This document shows positions 63,828-64,000 of a stretch of DNA of 64,000 nt, piece after piece. Location of the stretch: assembly GCF_000172415.1 (NCBI RefSeq), contig NZ_ABLD01000005.1, positions 62,001 through 126,000 of the forward strand, read 5' to 3'. This DNA comes from Paraburkholderia graminis C4D1M. GTDB lineage: Bacteria > Pseudomonadota > Gammaproteobacteria > Burkholderiales > Burkholderiaceae. Position 1 is the first letter of the stretch. Each line of letters starts with the position of its first letter. The notes under the pieces are model-generated. The model was not told the DNA's origin and did not search any database. It saw nothing but the letters and a program-made list of their open reading frames with translations. A program made the translations under genes and the position numbers.

Positions 63828-64000
63828 TCAGGGTGCGTCGATAGTGATGCCCGCTGTGCTAACCAGCTTGCGGCTTTCCGCGCCGCTTTCGGTGGCCGCG
63901 TCTTCCCAGATGCTGATGGCTCTCGCGATGTCGATGCCGTGACTTTCGGCGTACGCAAACCATCTGTTCGCCGCATCCGGCTCGGGCAATTCGTGGTCGT
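63828..64000 (-). CDS. C-terminal part of a hypothetical protein (cut by window edge)
   Basis: The minus strand is open from the window edge to a TGA at 63828-63830 and ends '...ANRWFAYAESHGIDIARAI', then 'SIWEDAATESGAESRKLVST' and AGITIDAP. It is protein-like and soluble, but no family is recognised. The gene precedes the lipoprotein gene on the same strand by ~45 bp. Confidence 0.5.
   Translation of the reverse strand, partial: DHELPEPDAANRWFAYAESHGIDIARAISIWEDAATESGAESRKLVSTAGITIDAP

Noticed and set aside
1..64000. CRISPR arrays, complete insertion sequences and prophage structural genes
   Set aside because: I looked for regularly spaced repeats, transposase motifs with terminal repeats, and head/tail genes and found none. 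The integrase remnant is the only mobile-element gene.

Overview
The window reads as a GC-rich Burkholderiaceae chromosome, most like Paraburkholderia or Caballeronia (inference from gene content and order: rnr-rlmB-rpiA, the bpt-aat N-degron pair beside pyrD, an initiator tRNA, two tRNA-Leu(CAG) genes). It has two parts that meet at the tRNA-Leu pair near 40.8-41.1 kb.

Left part (1 to about 40.7 kb) is accessory DNA with many broken genes. 1-10.4 kb: LysR regulators, an MHS-type transporter coupled to a frameshifted hydrolase, a tannase-family lipoprotein, an ALDH stump and frameshifted GMC oxidoreductase beside a fossil tRNA-Pro 3' half, and an Aer-like chemoreceptor. 10.6-20.2 kb: one long catabolic operon joining LeuC/LeuD/LeuB-like enzymes, a complete TauABC-type importer with a second binding protein, an SDR, an FAH-family hydrolase and an SMP-30 lactonase, with a convergent LysR gene. 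Its substrate is not evident and it is the best candidate for an undescribed pathway. 21-23 kb: carbonic anhydrase and NCS1-permease fragments back to back. 24.4-29.6 kb: fumarase, DctA and a PurB/CMLE-like lyase opposite a UTRA GntR regulator, plausibly a fumarate-releasing pathway. 31.9-35.8 kb: LOG protein, azoreductase, MocR regulator, AhpD-like protein and SMR transporter. 35.8-38.8 kb: a nitrilase truncated into the C-terminal end of a CdiA/FHA-type exoprotein, ending in a toxin-like tip and an Imm8-like immunity gene. 39.5-40.6 kb: a tyrosine integrase lacking its N-terminus, facing away from the 3' end of tRNA-Leu, the usual layout of an island end.

Right part (about 41 to 64 kb) is mostly conserved core: RNase R, RlmB, RpiA, an exopolysaccharide glycosyltransferase set with a Crp/Fnr regulator, a FadR-type regulator, a Gfo/Idh/MocA oxidoreductase, an amino-acid ABC importer without its ATPase, PyrD, Bpt, Aat, a NUDIX hydrolase, tRNA-fMet, a UPF0303 protein, an EmrE-type SMR protein and a small lipoprotein.

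Single-base indels recur across both parts: two deletions 20 bp apart in rpiA, two extra bases in C runs of tRNA-fMet, and one-base shifts in six other genes. The core-gene cases suggest that at least some are sequence errors, so the 'pseudogene' calls caused by one shift are provisional. Genes cut short by real junctions (ALDH, MFS stump, acyl-CoA synthetase stump, nitrilase, carbonic anhydrase, NCS1 3' end) are not explained that way.
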